A program made the position numbers and the translations under genes. From Pseudenterobacter timonensis (GTDB lineage: Bacteria > Pseudomonadota > Gammaproteobacteria > Enterobacterales > Enterobacteriaceae): a stretch of 64,000 bases of DNA. The stretch's first letter is position 1, and every line of letters begins with the position of its first letter. The DNA lies in NCBI RefSeq assembly GCF_900021175.1, contig NZ_FCOP01000011.1, positions 186,001 to 250,000 on the forward strand, read 5' to 3'. Shown here one piece after another: positions 53,636-62,081 of this stretch. The notes under the pieces were generated by a model that saw only the letters and a list, made by a program, of their open reading frames with translations, was not told the origin of the DNA and ran no database searches.

Positions 53636-55198
53636 ATGCTGAAAACGCTATCGATTCGTACCGGCTTGCTTTCGTTACTGGCCGTTATGACCTTTCTGCT
53701 GCTGCTTGTCAGCGGCATTGGCATTTATGCCCTTACCCAAAGTTCATCTGCTCTCCAGCGCATCAACCACCTTCAGGGGGAACAGCTTACGCAGCTTAAC
53801 GCGGGCTATACCCTGATCCTGCGCGCCCGCAACGAAGCCGGCCAGGCCGTGCGGCTGATGGAGATTGGCATGCTGGACGATGCGGCGAAGTCTGTGAAGA
53901 ACATCGACAGTGAAGTGGCGCAGGCGCGACAGCGTCTGGCAGCGGTTATTGGCAGCGGGCTGGACGATGCGCAGGGGCAGGCGCTGCTGAAGAAGCTGGC
54001 GGCGAGCTTTGCGGCCTATAATACCCAGGGGATCACGCCGATGCTGACGGCGCTGAGCCAGCAGAGCGCGGATGATTATTACGATCTGCTGGAAAATAAG
54101 CTTATCCCGGTGTCGCGCCAGTTCGACAACGATATGCAGGCGCTTCAGGCCTGGAGCGAAGCGCGCGGCAGGGCGGAGGTAAAAGCCGTTCACGCCAGTA
54201 AAAACCGCGTCATGCTGCTGATTGTTATCGCCGCGCTGCTGACCGCGGGCATCATCGTGCTGGCATGGCTGGCGCTGCGCCATATGTTGCTTAAACCGCT
54301 CTCCGCTTCTGTCGCCCAGCTTGAACATGTGGCGGCAGGCGATCTCACCCACGGGCCGAACGAACCGGCCAGCCGGGAGATTAATCGACTCAACGCCGCT
54401 ATAGAGGGGATGCGGCAGTCGCTGATGAGTTCGGTGATGCGCGTGCGTGATGCCAGCGCGCAGATTGATACCGGCAGCCGCGAGTTGAGCGCCGGCAATA
54501 TGCATCTGGCCCAGCGCACCGAATCGACCGCCACCTCCCTGGAGCAGACGGCGGCGAGCATGGAGCAGATCACCGCCACGGTGCGCCAGAACGCCGACAA
54601 CGCCGGGCAGGCGCACGCGCTCGCGAAATCGGTCTCCGATACCGCCGATCGCGGCAGCGAGATGGTCTGCTACGTGATAGAGAAAATGCGCGATATCTCC
54701 GGCAGTTCAAACCGTATCGCCGACATTCTCGGTGTGATCGACGGCATTGCCTTCCAGACCAATATTCTGGCGCTCAACGCCTCCGTGGAAGCGGCGCGGG
54801 CCGGGGAGCAGGGGCGCGGCTTTGCGGTGGTGGCGGGCGAAGTTCGTAACCTCGCGAGTCGCAGCGCCGAGGCGGCAAAAGAGATCCGCACGCTGATTAG
54901 CGATTCGCAGACGCAGGTAAGCGAAGGCAGCGAGCTAGCGCAGCAGGCGGGGGAAACGATGGATGAGATCGCCAGCGAGGTGATGCGGATGACCAGCCTG
55001 ATGCGCGAGATTGCCAGCGCGTCGCAGGAACAGAGCCGCGGCATTGAACAGGTGAATATCGCCGTCAGCCAGATGGATGAGACCGCCCAGCAGAACGCCG
55101 CCCTGGTGCAACAATCCTCCGCCGCGACCCGCTCGCTGGAGGAGCAGTCCCACGCCTTAATCGACGCGATGGCGACTTTTAAACTGCAGACGGCGTAA
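53636..55198 (+). CDS. methyl-accepting chemotaxis protein (low-abundance type)
   Basis: The 520-residue chemoreceptor has TM1 (about 11-33), a periplasmic four-helix domain, TM2 (about 191-213), HAMP, and the signalling domain with tip [20 protein letters not shown]. It lacks the C-terminal NWETF pentapeptide, so it probably depends on other receptors for methylation. The Tsr/Tar arginine pattern at 64-73 is not conserved, and the ligand is unknown. A FliA promoter directly precedes it. It lies next to the galactofuranose importer, but a functional link is only a guess. Confidence 0.93.
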   Translation: MLKTLSIRTGLLSLLAVMTFLLLLVSGIGIYALTQSSSALQRINHLQGEQLTQLNAGYTLILRARNEAGQAVRLMEIGMLDDAAKSVKNIDSEVAQARQRLAAVIGSGLDDAQGQALLKKLAASFAAYNTQGITPMLTALSQQSADDYYDLLENKLIPVSRQFDNDMQALQAWSEARGRAEVKAVHASKNRVMLLIVIAALLTAGIIVLAWLALRHMLLKPLSASVAQLEHVAAGDLTHGPNEPASREINRLNAAIEGMRQSLMSSVMRVRDASAQIDTGSRELSAGNMHLAQRTESTATSLEQTAASMEQITATVRQNADNAGQAHALAKSVSDTADRGSEMVCYVIEKMRDISGSSNRIADILGVIDGIAFQTNILALNASVEAARAGEQGRGFAVVAGEVRNLASRSAEAAKEIRTLISDSQTQVSEGSELAQQAGETMDEIASEVMRMTSLMREIASASQEQSRGIEQVNIAVSQMDETAQQNAALVQQSSAATRSLEEQSHALIDAMATFKLQTA

Positions 55199-55208
55199 CT
55201 TCAAAACG

Positions 55209-55243
55209 CAGGCCGGATAAGGCGAAGCTCCCCATCCGGCCTG
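55209..55243. repeat. single REP element
   Basis: The palindrome CAGGCCGGATAAGG...CCATCCGGCCTG lies between the convergent chemoreceptor and fbp genes. Confidence 0.8.
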
Positions 55244-55252
55244 TGAAGGGGA

Positions 55253-56251
55253 TTACGCGTCCGGGAACTCGCGAATAAACCGTTCCACATCGTCCACCAT
55301 ATGGTCATTGCCGACGAAGAACGAGCGGCGCTGATGCAGACTCTGCGGGATAATATCCAGGATACGCTCTTTACCGTCGCTCGCTTTGCCGCCCGCCTGC
55401 TCCGCTAAAAAGGCCATCGGGTTGCACTCATACAGCAGGCGCAGCTTCCCTTCCGGGTGGCTGGCGGTGCTGGGGTAGAGATAGATGCCGCCTTTCAGCA
55501 GGTTGCGGTGGAAATCCGCCACCAGCGAGCCGATATAGCGGGAGGTGTAAGGCCGCTGGGTGGACTTATCCTCTTCCTGGCAGAACTTGATGTACTTCTT
55601 CACGCCGTTTGGAAACCGGATGTAGTTCCCTTCGTTAATGGAGTAGGTTTTGCCCTTTTCCGGGAAGCGCATGCGCTCCTGGCTCAGACAGAATACGCCC
55701 AGCGAAGGATCATAGGTAAAGGCGTGAACACCGCAGCCGGTGGTGTAGACCAGCATGGTGGAAGAGCCGTACACCACGTAACCCGCGGCGACCTGCTTGT
55801 TGCCAGGCTGCAGGAAATCCTCTTCCGTCACCGGGGTGCCCACCGGCGTGACGCGACGGTAGATAGAAAAAATGGTGCCCACAGAGACGTTGACGTCGAT
55901 GTTGGAGGAGCCGTCCAGCGGGTCCATCAGCACGACATACTTGGCGTGTTCGCAACCCTCGAAGACGACAATCTCATCTTCCTCTTCTGAAGCGATGCCC
56001 GCCACGATATCGCGCGCTTTAAGCGCCGCTTTCAGCTTCTCATTGGCGAACAGATCGAGTTTTTGCTGCACCTCGCCCTGCACGTTTTCGGCGCCGCTGG
56101 CACCCAGAATATCGACCAGACCGGCCTTGTTAATATCGCGGTGGATGATCTTTGCGCCGAGCTTTATTGCCGACAGCAAAGCAGTGAGCTCACCGGTAGC
56201 GTGCGAAAACTCGTGCTGCTTTTCGACAATAAATTCACCTAACGTTTTCAT
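55253..56251 (-). CDS. fbp: fructose-1,6-bisphosphatase class I
   Basis: Fbp is the key gluconeogenic phosphatase, converting fructose 1,6-bisphosphate to fructose 6-phosphate; it is inhibited by AMP in E. coli. The 332-residue enzyme has the metal-binding EEEDE and [12 protein letters not shown] motifs and the substrate segment [14 protein letters not shown] chose the ATG at 56251, after AGGGAAA, to give [15 protein letters not shown]; in-frame codons upstream are spurious. It is divergent from mpl. Confidence 0.97.
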   Translation of the reverse strand: MKTLGEFIVEKQHEFSHATGELTALLSAIKLGAKIIHRDINKAGLVDILGASGAENVQGEVQQKLDLFANEKLKAALKARDIVAGIASEEEDEIVVFEGCEHAKYVVLMDPLDGSSNIDVNVSVGTIFSIYRRVTPVGTPVTEEDFLQPGNKQVAAGYVVYGSSTMLVYTTGCGVHAFTYDPSLGVFCLSQERMRFPEKGKTYSINEGNYIRFPNGVKKYIKFCQEEDKSTQRPYTSRYIGSLVADFHRNLLKGGIYLYPSTASHPEGKLRLLYECNPMAFLAEQAGGKASDGKERILDIIPQSLHQRRSFFVGNDHMVDDVERFIREFPDA

Positions 56252-56447
56252 AACACTTTCCCTGCATTTTATGTGGAGTAAAGCGGTCGGATAATGAGTA
56301 AGGCAGAACAGCAACAATCTTAACAAATATTCAAAACATCGCGCAGTGGTGAATCGCGCCAGCAAAATACGGATTTACCCGAAATGCGTTTCTCACAGGC
56401 CAGACATGCGGGTAAAATGTGCGGCACTTTAAAGAAGGAAGTGACGT

Positions 56448-57821
56448 ATGCGCATTCATATATTGGGAATTTGTGGCACGTTTATGGGCGGGCTGGCGAT
56501 GCTGGCGCGTGCTTTAGGCCACGAGGTGACGGGTTCGGACGCCAATGTGTATCCGCCGATGAGCACGCTGCTGGAAAAGCAGGGCATTGATCTGATTCAG
56601 GGTTACGACGCGGCCCAGCTCGATCCCGCGCCGGATCTGGTTATCATCGGCAACGCCATGACCCGCGGCAATCCCTGCGTGGAAGCGGTACTGGAACGTA
56701 ATATTCCTTACATGTCCGGCCCGCAGTGGCTGCATGACTTTGTGTTACGCGACCGCTGGGTGCTGGCGGTGGCCGGTACGCACGGCAAAACCACCACCGC
56801 CGGCATGGCGACCTGGATTCTGGAAGCGTGCGGCTATAAGCCTGGCTTTGTGATTGGCGGCGTGCCGGGCAACTTCGAGGTCTCCGCGCGTCTGGGCGAC
56901 AGCCCGTTCTTCGTCATTGAGGCGGACGAATATGATTGCGCCTTCTTCGACAAGCGCTCCAAGTTTGTCCACTACTGCCCGCGTACGCTGATCCTCAACA
57001 ACCTTGAGTTTGACCACGCGGATATTTTTGACGACCTGAAAGCGATTCAGAAGCAGTTCCACCACCTGGTACGTATCGTACCGGGGCAGGGGCGCATCAT
57101 CCTGCCGGAACACGACATCAACCTGAAGCAGGTGATGGCGATGGGCTGCTGGAGCGAGCAGGAGCTGGTGGGCGATCAGGGCCACTGGCAGGCGAAAAAG
57201 CTGACCACCGACGCCTCCGAGTGGGAAGTGTGGCTGGACGGTGAAAAAGTGGGTGAGGTGAAGTGGAGCCTGGTGGGCGAGCACAACATGCACAATGGCC
57301 TGATGGCGATTGCCGCCGCGCGCCATGTGGGCGTTCAGCCCGCCGATGCGGCGCACGCGCTCGGCTCGTTCATTAACGCTCGTCGTCGTCTGGAGCTGCG
57401 CGGCGAAGCCAACGGCGTGACGGTGTATGACGATTTCGCCCATCACCCGACGGCGATCCTGGCCACGCTTGCCGCGCTGCGCGGTAAAGTCGGCGGCACG
57501 GCGCGCATTCTGGCGGTACTGGAGCCACGCTCTAACACCATGAAGATGGGGATCTGCAAAGATGACCTGGCGCCGTCGCTCGGACGCGCCGACGAGGTGT
57601 TCCTGCTTCAGCCGCAGCACATTCCGTGGCAGGTGGCGGAGGTGGCGGAAGCGTGCGTCCAGCCGGCCCACTGGCATGCGGATGTCGATACGCTGGCGGA
57701 GATGGTGGTCAAAACCGCGCAGCCGGGGGATCACATTCTGGTGATGAGCAACGGCGGGTTCGGGGGGATTCATCAGAAACTGCTGGACGGGCTGGCGAAA
57801 AAGGCGGCGGCAGCGGAGTAA
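56448..57821 (+). CDS. mpl: UDP-N-acetylmuramate:tripeptide ligase Mpl
   Basis: Mpl recycles cell-wall tripeptide (L-Ala-gamma-D-Glu-meso-DAP) by joining it to UDP-MurNAc. The 457-residue Mur-ligase family protein has the N-terminal MurC-like domain (MRIHILGICGTFMGG), the ATP loop GTHGKTTT and the C-terminal DDFAHHPTAI segment. It follows AAGGAAG and is separated from the convergent yjgA by a long repeat array. Confidence 0.97.
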   Translation: MRIHILGICGTFMGGLAMLARALGHEVTGSDANVYPPMSTLLEKQGIDLIQGYDAAQLDPAPDLVIIGNAMTRGNPCVEAVLERNIPYMSGPQWLHDFVLRDRWVLAVAGTHGKTTTAGMATWILEACGYKPGFVIGGVPGNFEVSARLGDSPFFVIEADEYDCAFFDKRSKFVHYCPRTLILNNLEFDHADIFDDLKAIQKQFHHLVRIVPGQGRIILPEHDINLKQVMAMGCWSEQELVGDQGHWQAKKLTTDASEWEVWLDGEKVGEVKWSLVGEHNMHNGLMAIAAARHVGVQPADAAHALGSFINARRRLELRGEANGVTVYDDFAHHPTAILATLAALRGKVGGTARILAVLEPRSNTMKMGICKDDLAPSLGRADEVFLLQPQHIPWQVAEVAEACVQPAHWHADVDTLAEMVVKTAQPGDHILVMSNGGFGGIHQKLLDGLAKKAAAAE

Positions 57822-57827
57822 GGGCTT

Positions 57828-58224
57828 CCCCTCACCCTAACCCTCTCCCCAAAGGGGAGAGGGAACCGATCGAGCATGTTTTCTCCCTCACCCCAGAGGG
57901 GAGAGGGAACCGATCGAGCATGTTTTTCTCCTTCACCCCAAAGGGGAGAGGGAACCGATCGAGCGCGTTTTTCTCCCTCACCCCAGAGGGGAGAGGGAAC
58001 CGATCGAGCACGTTTTTCTCCCTCGCCCCAGAGGGGAGAGGGAACCGATCGAGCACGTTTTTCTCCCTCACCCCAGAGGGGAGAGGGAACCGATCGAGCA
58101 CGTTTTTCTCCCTCACCCCAGAGGGGAGGGGGAACCGATCGAGCTTAACGCGGCGTACTTACCACAGTGAGTGGAGCGTGGGGGGTCCCCCTCTCCCCTC
58201 TGGGGAGAGGGCCGGGGTGAGGGG
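57828..58224. repeat. tandem palindrome array, 45-bp period, seven copies
   Basis: The marker GGGAACCGATCGAGC begins at 57861, 57905, 57950, 57995, 58040, 58085 and 58130, spaced 44 bp once and then 45 bp. Each copy carries a CACCCCAGAGGGGAG core. The outer ends are complementary: CCCCTCACCCTAACCC at 57828 and GGGCCGGGGTGAGGGG ending at 58224. Because 45 is a multiple of three the array is open in several frames, but these are not genes. It occupies most of the 487-bp gap between convergent mpl and yjgA. Confidence 0.93.
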
Positions 58225-58258
58225 CAGTCAGCTACGCTTACCCGTCCCATCACCGCCC

Positions 58259-58294
58259 GTAGGCCGGATAAGGCGTTTACGCCGCCATCCGGCG
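58259..58294. repeat. single REP element
   Basis: GTAGGCCGGATAAGGC...GCCGCCATCCGGC lies just after the tandem array and before the yjgA stop codon. Confidence 0.8.
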
Positions 58295-58308
58295 CAAAAC
58301 CGCGGCGC

Positions 58309-58860
58309 TTACGCCTCGTTCTCCGCCAGTTCGCGCAGATACTGGAAAATCAGGCGCGCAGATTTTGGCGGCTTATTTCCCTCTTTCTCTTTCTTCGCGT
58401 TGCGGATAAGCGAACGCAGCTGCTGGCGGTCGGCATCCGGCCAGAGGTTCAGCACCTCGGCCACCGCGTCGTCGCCTTCTGAAATCAGACGGTCGCGGAT
58501 CTGCTCCAGCTTATGAAACAGCGCAACCTGCTGGTTGTGGCGGTTTTTCAGCTTATCCAGCGCCTGGCGGATCGGCTCCACGTCGCGGTTTCGCAACATC
58601 TTACCAATCAGCTGCAGCTGGCGGCGGCGGCCCTCTTTCTTGATGCGTTGCGCCAGCTCGATCGCTTCCCGCAGATCCGGGTCCAGCGGGATCTTATCCA
58701 GCGCGTTTTTACCCAGCTCTACCATCTCGGCGCCAAGCTGTTTTAACTCTTCGGCGTCGCGTTTGATTTCACTTTTACTGACCCAGATGATCTCATCATC
58801 GTCGTCATCGATCTCATCACCGGGAACGTCGTCGAGCCAGTCGTCGGGCTGCTTAGTCAT
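58309..58860 (-). CDS. yjgA: ribosome maturation factor YjgA (DarP)
   Basis: YjgA, also called DarP, associates with late 50S assembly intermediates and helps 23S rRNA maturation. The 183-residue, highly charged helical protein begins [23 protein letters not shown] and contains the conserved [21 protein letters not shown]-type segment. The ATG at 58860 gives the E. coli length; an in-frame upstream ATG would add 16 unlike residues. It is divergent from pmbA. Confidence 0.94.
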   Translation of the reverse strand: MTKQPDDWLDDVPGDEIDDDDDEIIWVSKSEIKRDAEELKQLGAEMVELGKNALDKIPLDPDLREAIELAQRIKKEGRRRQLQLIGKMLRNRDVEPIRQALDKLKNRHNQQVALFHKLEQIRDRLISEGDDAVAEVLNLWPDADRQQLRSLIRNAKKEKEGNKPPKSARLIFQYLRELAENEA

Positions 58861-58954
58861 GTCAGGCTCCTTAAAAAAGAGGCTAATGTTACCAGTTAAG
58901 AGGCGCACTGAAAAACGGTTCTCTGTTAGACTTCAGATAACTCTCTCTTACAGT

Positions 58955-60307
58955 ATGGCATTTGCGATGAAAGTAACCTCACAAGTAGAAGCGCAGCGTA
59001 AGATTCTGGAAAACGCGGTCTCCACGGCGCTCGAACTCGCTTCAGGGAAGTCAGACGGCGCGGAAGTGTCAGTCAGCAAAACCACCGGTATCAGCGTCAG
59101 CACCCGCTACGGCGAGGTGGAAAATGTTGAATTTAACAGCGACGGCGCGCTCGGCATCACCGTCTATCACCAGAATCGCAAAGGCAGCGCCTCTTCAACC
59201 GATTTAAGCCCGGAGGCGATTTCGCGCACCGTGCAGGCGGCGCTGGATATTGCCCGCTATACCTCGCCAGACCCCTACGCGGGCGTGGCGGACAAAGATC
59301 TGCTGGCCTTCGACGCGCCGGATCTGGATCTGTTCCACCCGGCGGAGATCTCCCCGGATGAAGCGATCGACTACGCCGCCCGCGCCGAGCAGGCCTCGCT
59401 CAATGCCGATAAACGCATCACCAACACCGAAGGCGGCAGTTTTAACAGCCACTACGGCATCAAAGTATTCGGCAACAGCCACGGCATGCTGCAGAGCTAC
59501 TGCTCAACCCGCCACTCCCTCTCCAGCTGCGTTATCGCCGAGGCGGACGGGGATATGGAACGGGATTACGCCTATACCCTTGGCCGCGCGCTGGGCGATC
59601 TGCAGTCGCCGGAGTGGGTAGGGGAAGAGTGCGCCCGCCGCACCCTCTCGCGCCTGTCGCCGCGTAAGCTCTCCACTATGAAAGCGCCGGTGATTTTCGC
59701 CAATGAAGTGGCGACCGGGCTGTTTGGCCATCTGGTGGGGGCGATTGCGGGCGGTTCCGTTTATCGTAAATCGACCTTCCTGCTCGACTCGCTGGGCAAA
59801 CAGATCCTGCCGGAGTGGCTGACCATAGAAGAACATCCGCACCTGCTGAAGGGGCTGGCCTCCACGCCATTCGACAGCGAAGGGGTACGCACCGAGCGCC
59901 GGGATATTATCAAAGATGGCATCCTTACCCAGTGGCTGCTGACTAACTACTCCGCGCGCAAGCTGGGACTGAAAAGCACCGGCCACGCGGGCGGTATCCA
60001 CAACTGGCGCATCGCCGGGCAGGGGCTGAGCTTTGAGCAGATGCTGAAAGAGATGGGCACCGGCCTGGTGGTTACCGAGCTGATGGGCCAGGGAGTGAGC
60101 GCGATTACCGGGGATTACTCTCGCGGTGCGGCGGGTTTCTGGGTGGAAAATGGCGAAATCCAGTACCCGGTCAGCGAGATCACCATCGCTGGCAACCTGA
60201 AGGATATGTGGCGCAATATGGTCACCGTCGGTAACGATATCGAAACGCGCAGCAATATACAGTGTGGTTCAGTGTTGCTGCCCGAAATGAAAATCGCCGG
60301 TCAATAA
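58955..60307 (+). CDS. pmbA: metalloprotease subunit TldE (PmbA)
   Basis: TldE forms a heterodimeric protease with TldD that degrades unfolded peptides, matures microcin B17 and cleaves the CcdA antitoxin. In the known complex the metal site is in TldD. The 450-residue product starts [16 protein letters not shown] and matches E. coli PmbA in length and sequence. The ATG at 58955 was chosen on that basis; the longer open frame runs antisense through yjgA. Confidence 0.97.
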   Translation: MAFAMKVTSQVEAQRKILENAVSTALELASGKSDGAEVSVSKTTGISVSTRYGEVENVEFNSDGALGITVYHQNRKGSASSTDLSPEAISRTVQAALDIARYTSPDPYAGVADKDLLAFDAPDLDLFHPAEISPDEAIDYAARAEQASLNADKRITNTEGGSFNSHYGIKVFGNSHGMLQSYCSTRHSLSSCVIAEADGDMERDYAYTLGRALGDLQSPEWVGEECARRTLSRLSPRKLSTMKAPVIFANEVATGLFGHLVGAIAGGSVYRKSTFLLDSLGKQILPEWLTIEEHPHLLKGLASTPFDSEGVRTERRDIIKDGILTQWLLTNYSARKLGLKSTGHAGGIHNWRIAGQGLSFEQMLKEMGTGLVVTELMGQGVSAITGDYSRGAAGFWVENGEIQYPVSEITIAGNLKDMWRNMVTVGNDIETRSNIQCGSVLLPEMKIAGQ

Positions 60308-60344
60308 AAGAGCGTTTTGTTAATAATAAAAAAGGAAGCAAGCA

Positions 60345-60731
60345 ATGCGTAAACACCTGTTAGCGATCGTCGCCGCCTCCACGCTGGTTCTCGGCTCTGC
60401 GGCGTTTGCCGCCGATCTGGAAGATGATATGGATATCCTGAACCAGAACCTGAAAGTGGTGCAGAAAACGGACAATGCGGCAGAGATGAAGGAAGCATTA
60501 ACCCATATGCGCGCCGCAGCGCTGGACGCGAAAAACGCGACGCCGCCTAAGCTGGAAAATAACGCCCCGGACAGCGCCGAAATGAAAGATTACCGCCACG
60601 GTCTTGATGTACTGATAGGCCAGATCGACGGCGCGCTGAAGCTTGCCGGTGAAGGCAAAGTGAAAGAAGCCCAGGCGGCGGCCGACCAGTTTGTGGCTAC
60701 CCGCAACACTTATCACAAGAAATACCGTTAA
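60345..60731 (+). CDS. cybC: soluble cytochrome b562
   Basis: Cytochrome b562 is a small periplasmic four-helix haem protein of uncertain role in electron transfer. The 128-residue precursor has a signal peptide (about 1-22, ending AAFA) and mature start ADLEDDM. The haem ligands are present: Met7 of the mature chain and the His of RNTYHKKYR near the C-terminus. It is intact here, whereas some E. coli K-12 lineages carry a damaged copy. It ends in a strong terminator. Confidence 0.95.
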   Translation: MRKHLLAIVAASTLVLGSAAFAADLEDDMDILNQNLKVVQKTDNAAEMKEALTHMRAAALDAKNATPPKLENNAPDSAEMKDYRHGLDVLIGQIDGALKLAGEGKVKEAQAAADQFVATRNTYHKKYR

Positions 60732-60756
60732 CCGACCGATTGCTTTCAAACAACCG

Positions 60757-60782
60757 ACGGGAGCCACGGCTCCCGTTTTTTT
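60757..60782 (+). terminator. terminator of cybC
   Basis: ACGGGAGCC at 60757-60765 pairs with GGCTCCCGT at 60768-60776, followed by seven T. Confidence 0.9.
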
Positions 60783-60876
60783 GCGCCGTAATAAGTAAAC
60801 CCTATCGCCGTCACATTTCTGCTACCCCACGGCAGGACGTTTTCGTTTTCTCTTTGCCCGTTTGGCTGTGCGAATA

Positions 60877-60892
60877 CGTGATGTCCATCACG
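60877..60892. promoter_or_regulatory. candidate CRP-cAMP site upstream of the uncharacterised operon
   Basis: CGTGA, six bases, then TCACG matches the CRP consensus TGTGA-N6-TCACA at 8 of 10 positions and is itself an inverted repeat (CGTGAT/ATCACG). It lies 170 to 186 bp before the first gene of the cluster, within a 331-bp gap that otherwise holds the cybC terminator and the palindrome at 60957. Confidence 0.5.
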
Positions 60893-60956
60893 CCATACCA
60901 GTGGTTTATCCCCGCGGCGGTCAATTTTGTGGCACGGATCACTGCCGCCCATCTCC

Positions 60957-60976
60957 TTTCCACTTCGAAGTGGAAA
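60957..60976. promoter_or_regulatory. perfect 20-bp palindrome, probable operator of the uncharacterised operon
   Basis: TTTCCACTTCGAAGTGGAAA is identical to its reverse complement. It lies 86 bp before the first gene and downstream of the CRP-like site. Its length and symmetry fit an operator for a dimeric regulator such as a GntR, LacI or RpiR type protein. No T-run follows, so a terminator is unlikely. The cognate regulator is not in the window. Confidence 0.65.
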
Positions 60977-61062
60977 ACACCTCGCTACAAACCTTTAACG
61001 TATGAGGTTAGCGTTACTCCAGAGCCATTAACGGGGTAAGACGAGTGATTAACGGAGCGGTA

Positions 61063-61383
61063 ATGAACGATGTTGGAGACCAGGCGGCGCAAACCTCGCA
61101 GCTCGCTGACACCATGCTACAGCAGGTATTTGCGCTGCTTGCCCGCCACCGCATCATCCCCAATGAGGTCCAGGTACAGATGCTGACCTCGCACGTTCGC
61201 GCAATGGCGCACCGGTCGGTGACCGGCGAGCCGCTGCCGGAGGTTGAGCCAGAGCTGTTTGACGAAATTTCAGCAGAATCAATGCGGCTTGCCCGCGAGG
61301 TGGTGGCGCAGTTTGGCAATCTTCCCGACGAAGAGGCCTGGCTGCTCTCCGTCCACTTTGAAGTCGCAAAAGAGAACCTTTAA
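61063..61383 (+). CDS. small single-PRD protein (EF_0829 type)
   Basis: This 106-residue protein is essentially one PTS-regulation domain without any DNA-binding part. Both typical histidine regions of the fold are visible: SHVRAMAHR and DEEAWLLSVHFEVA. In known PRDs such histidines are phosphorylated by PTS proteins. It matches the family of small PRD proteins that open a conserved gene cluster in Enterococcus faecalis and Aeromonas hydrophila. I chose the ATG at 61063, five bases after GGAG; a GTG at 61045 is possible. The function is unknown; a phosphorylation-dependent regulator or phospho-carrier is inference. Confidence 0.82.
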   Translation: MNDVGDQAAQTSQLADTMLQQVFALLARHRIIPNEVQVQMLTSHVRAMAHRSVTGEPLPEVEPELFDEISAESMRLAREVVAQFGNLPDEEAWLLSVHFEVAKENL

Positions 61384-61393
61384 GGAGCAACAC

Positions 61394-61756
61394 ATGGAAC
61401 AGATTACAGTCGTGATTGGCGATCGCCTGGGTAAAGGCCAGAAAGTGGCGGCCGGCGTGGAGAAAGCGGGCGGCCGTGCGGTGGTGGTACCGGGCGTGGC
61501 GGCGGACATGAAGCTTGGCGACGTGATGAAAACCGAGAACGCCACCTTCGGCATCTCCTTCTGCGGCAGCGGCGGCGCGGGGGCGATTACCGCCCAGAAC
61601 AAGTATGGCTACAAGGCCAAATATGGCATGCGTTCCGTGGATGAGGGCGTTACCGCCATCAACGAAGGCTGCAACGTGCTGGGCTTCGGCTTTATGGACA
61701 AAGAAGAGCTGGGCGAACGTCTGGTGCAGGCGTGGCAGAAGAAGCACGGCGCATAA
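61394..61756 (+). CDS. glycine-rich SFCGS family protein (EF_0830 type)
   Basis: The 120-residue soluble protein starts MEQITVVIGDRLGKGQ and carries the family signature SFCGSGGAGAITAQNKYGYK, with C57 in a glycine-rich loop. No reaction is known for the family. The cysteine in a Gly/Ser loop recalls the phosphocysteine loop of PTS EIIB proteins (CGNGQGSS in UlaB in this same window), but the position and fold need not agree, so this is only a suggestion. It starts 10 bp after the PRD gene, following AAGGAG, and is followed after 2 bp by the DUF4312 gene. Confidence 0.85.
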   Translation: MEQITVVIGDRLGKGQKVAAGVEKAGGRAVVVPGVAADMKLGDVMKTENATFGISFCGSGGAGAITAQNKYGYKAKYGMRSVDEGVTAINEGCNVLGFGFMDKEELGERLVQAWQKKHGA

Positions 61757-61758
61757 GC

Positions 61759-62058
61759 ATGAAAGAGCAATTCACCACCACGGTGAGAGTAAAGGGCAAA
61801 GGCGAGTCAAAAGCGCGCGCCTTTGCCGACGCGCTGAACCACGTTCAGGCAGCGGTGATGAAAGCGTCGCCGCATATCTTACTGCGTATTGAGCCACAGG
61901 ATGTGCAGGTTGTTCAGGCGCAAGAAGCGGTGCGTAAAGAGGCTTTTCTGTTCTTCTTTTTGCGCCGGGAAAGACGCACCTACAGCGTGGAGCTGGATGT
62001 GACCGTCAACGTGACCGCCATCAATGTCGATAAGGTGGAGTTCGTCACGCATCGCTGA
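61759..62058 (+). CDS. DUF4312 protein (EF_0831 type)
   Basis: This 99-residue cytoplasmic protein of unknown function begins MKEQFTTTVRVKGKGESKARAF. It has alternating beta-rich ends and a helical centre, with the hydrophobic-basic stretch EAFLFFFLRRERR near residue 70. The start lies only 2 bp after the previous stop with no clear ribosome binding site, so it is probably translated by coupling. Its fixed place between the SFCGS protein and two membrane proteins suggests a subunit of the same complex. Confidence 0.82.
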   Translation: MKEQFTTTVRVKGKGESKARAFADALNHVQAAVMKASPHILLRIEPQDVQVVQAQEAVRKEAFLFFFLRRERRTYSVELDVTVNVTAINVDKVEFVTHR

Positions 62059-62081
62059 ATATTTATCAAAAGGGCAGACTG

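Noticed and set aside
57626-58516. Long open frames with a repeated peptide (FSPSPQRGEGTDRA) across the mpl-yjgA gap
   Set aside because: The 45-bp repeat period is a multiple of three, so several frames stay open by accident. There is no proper start or ribosome binding site, and the DNA is a palindromic repeat array.
60929-60946. Sigma-54-like sequence GTGGCAC...CTGC before the uncharacterised operon
   Set aside because: The GG and GC elements are 11 bases apart instead of 10, and the -12 region is poor, so a functional sigma-54 promoter is unlikely.
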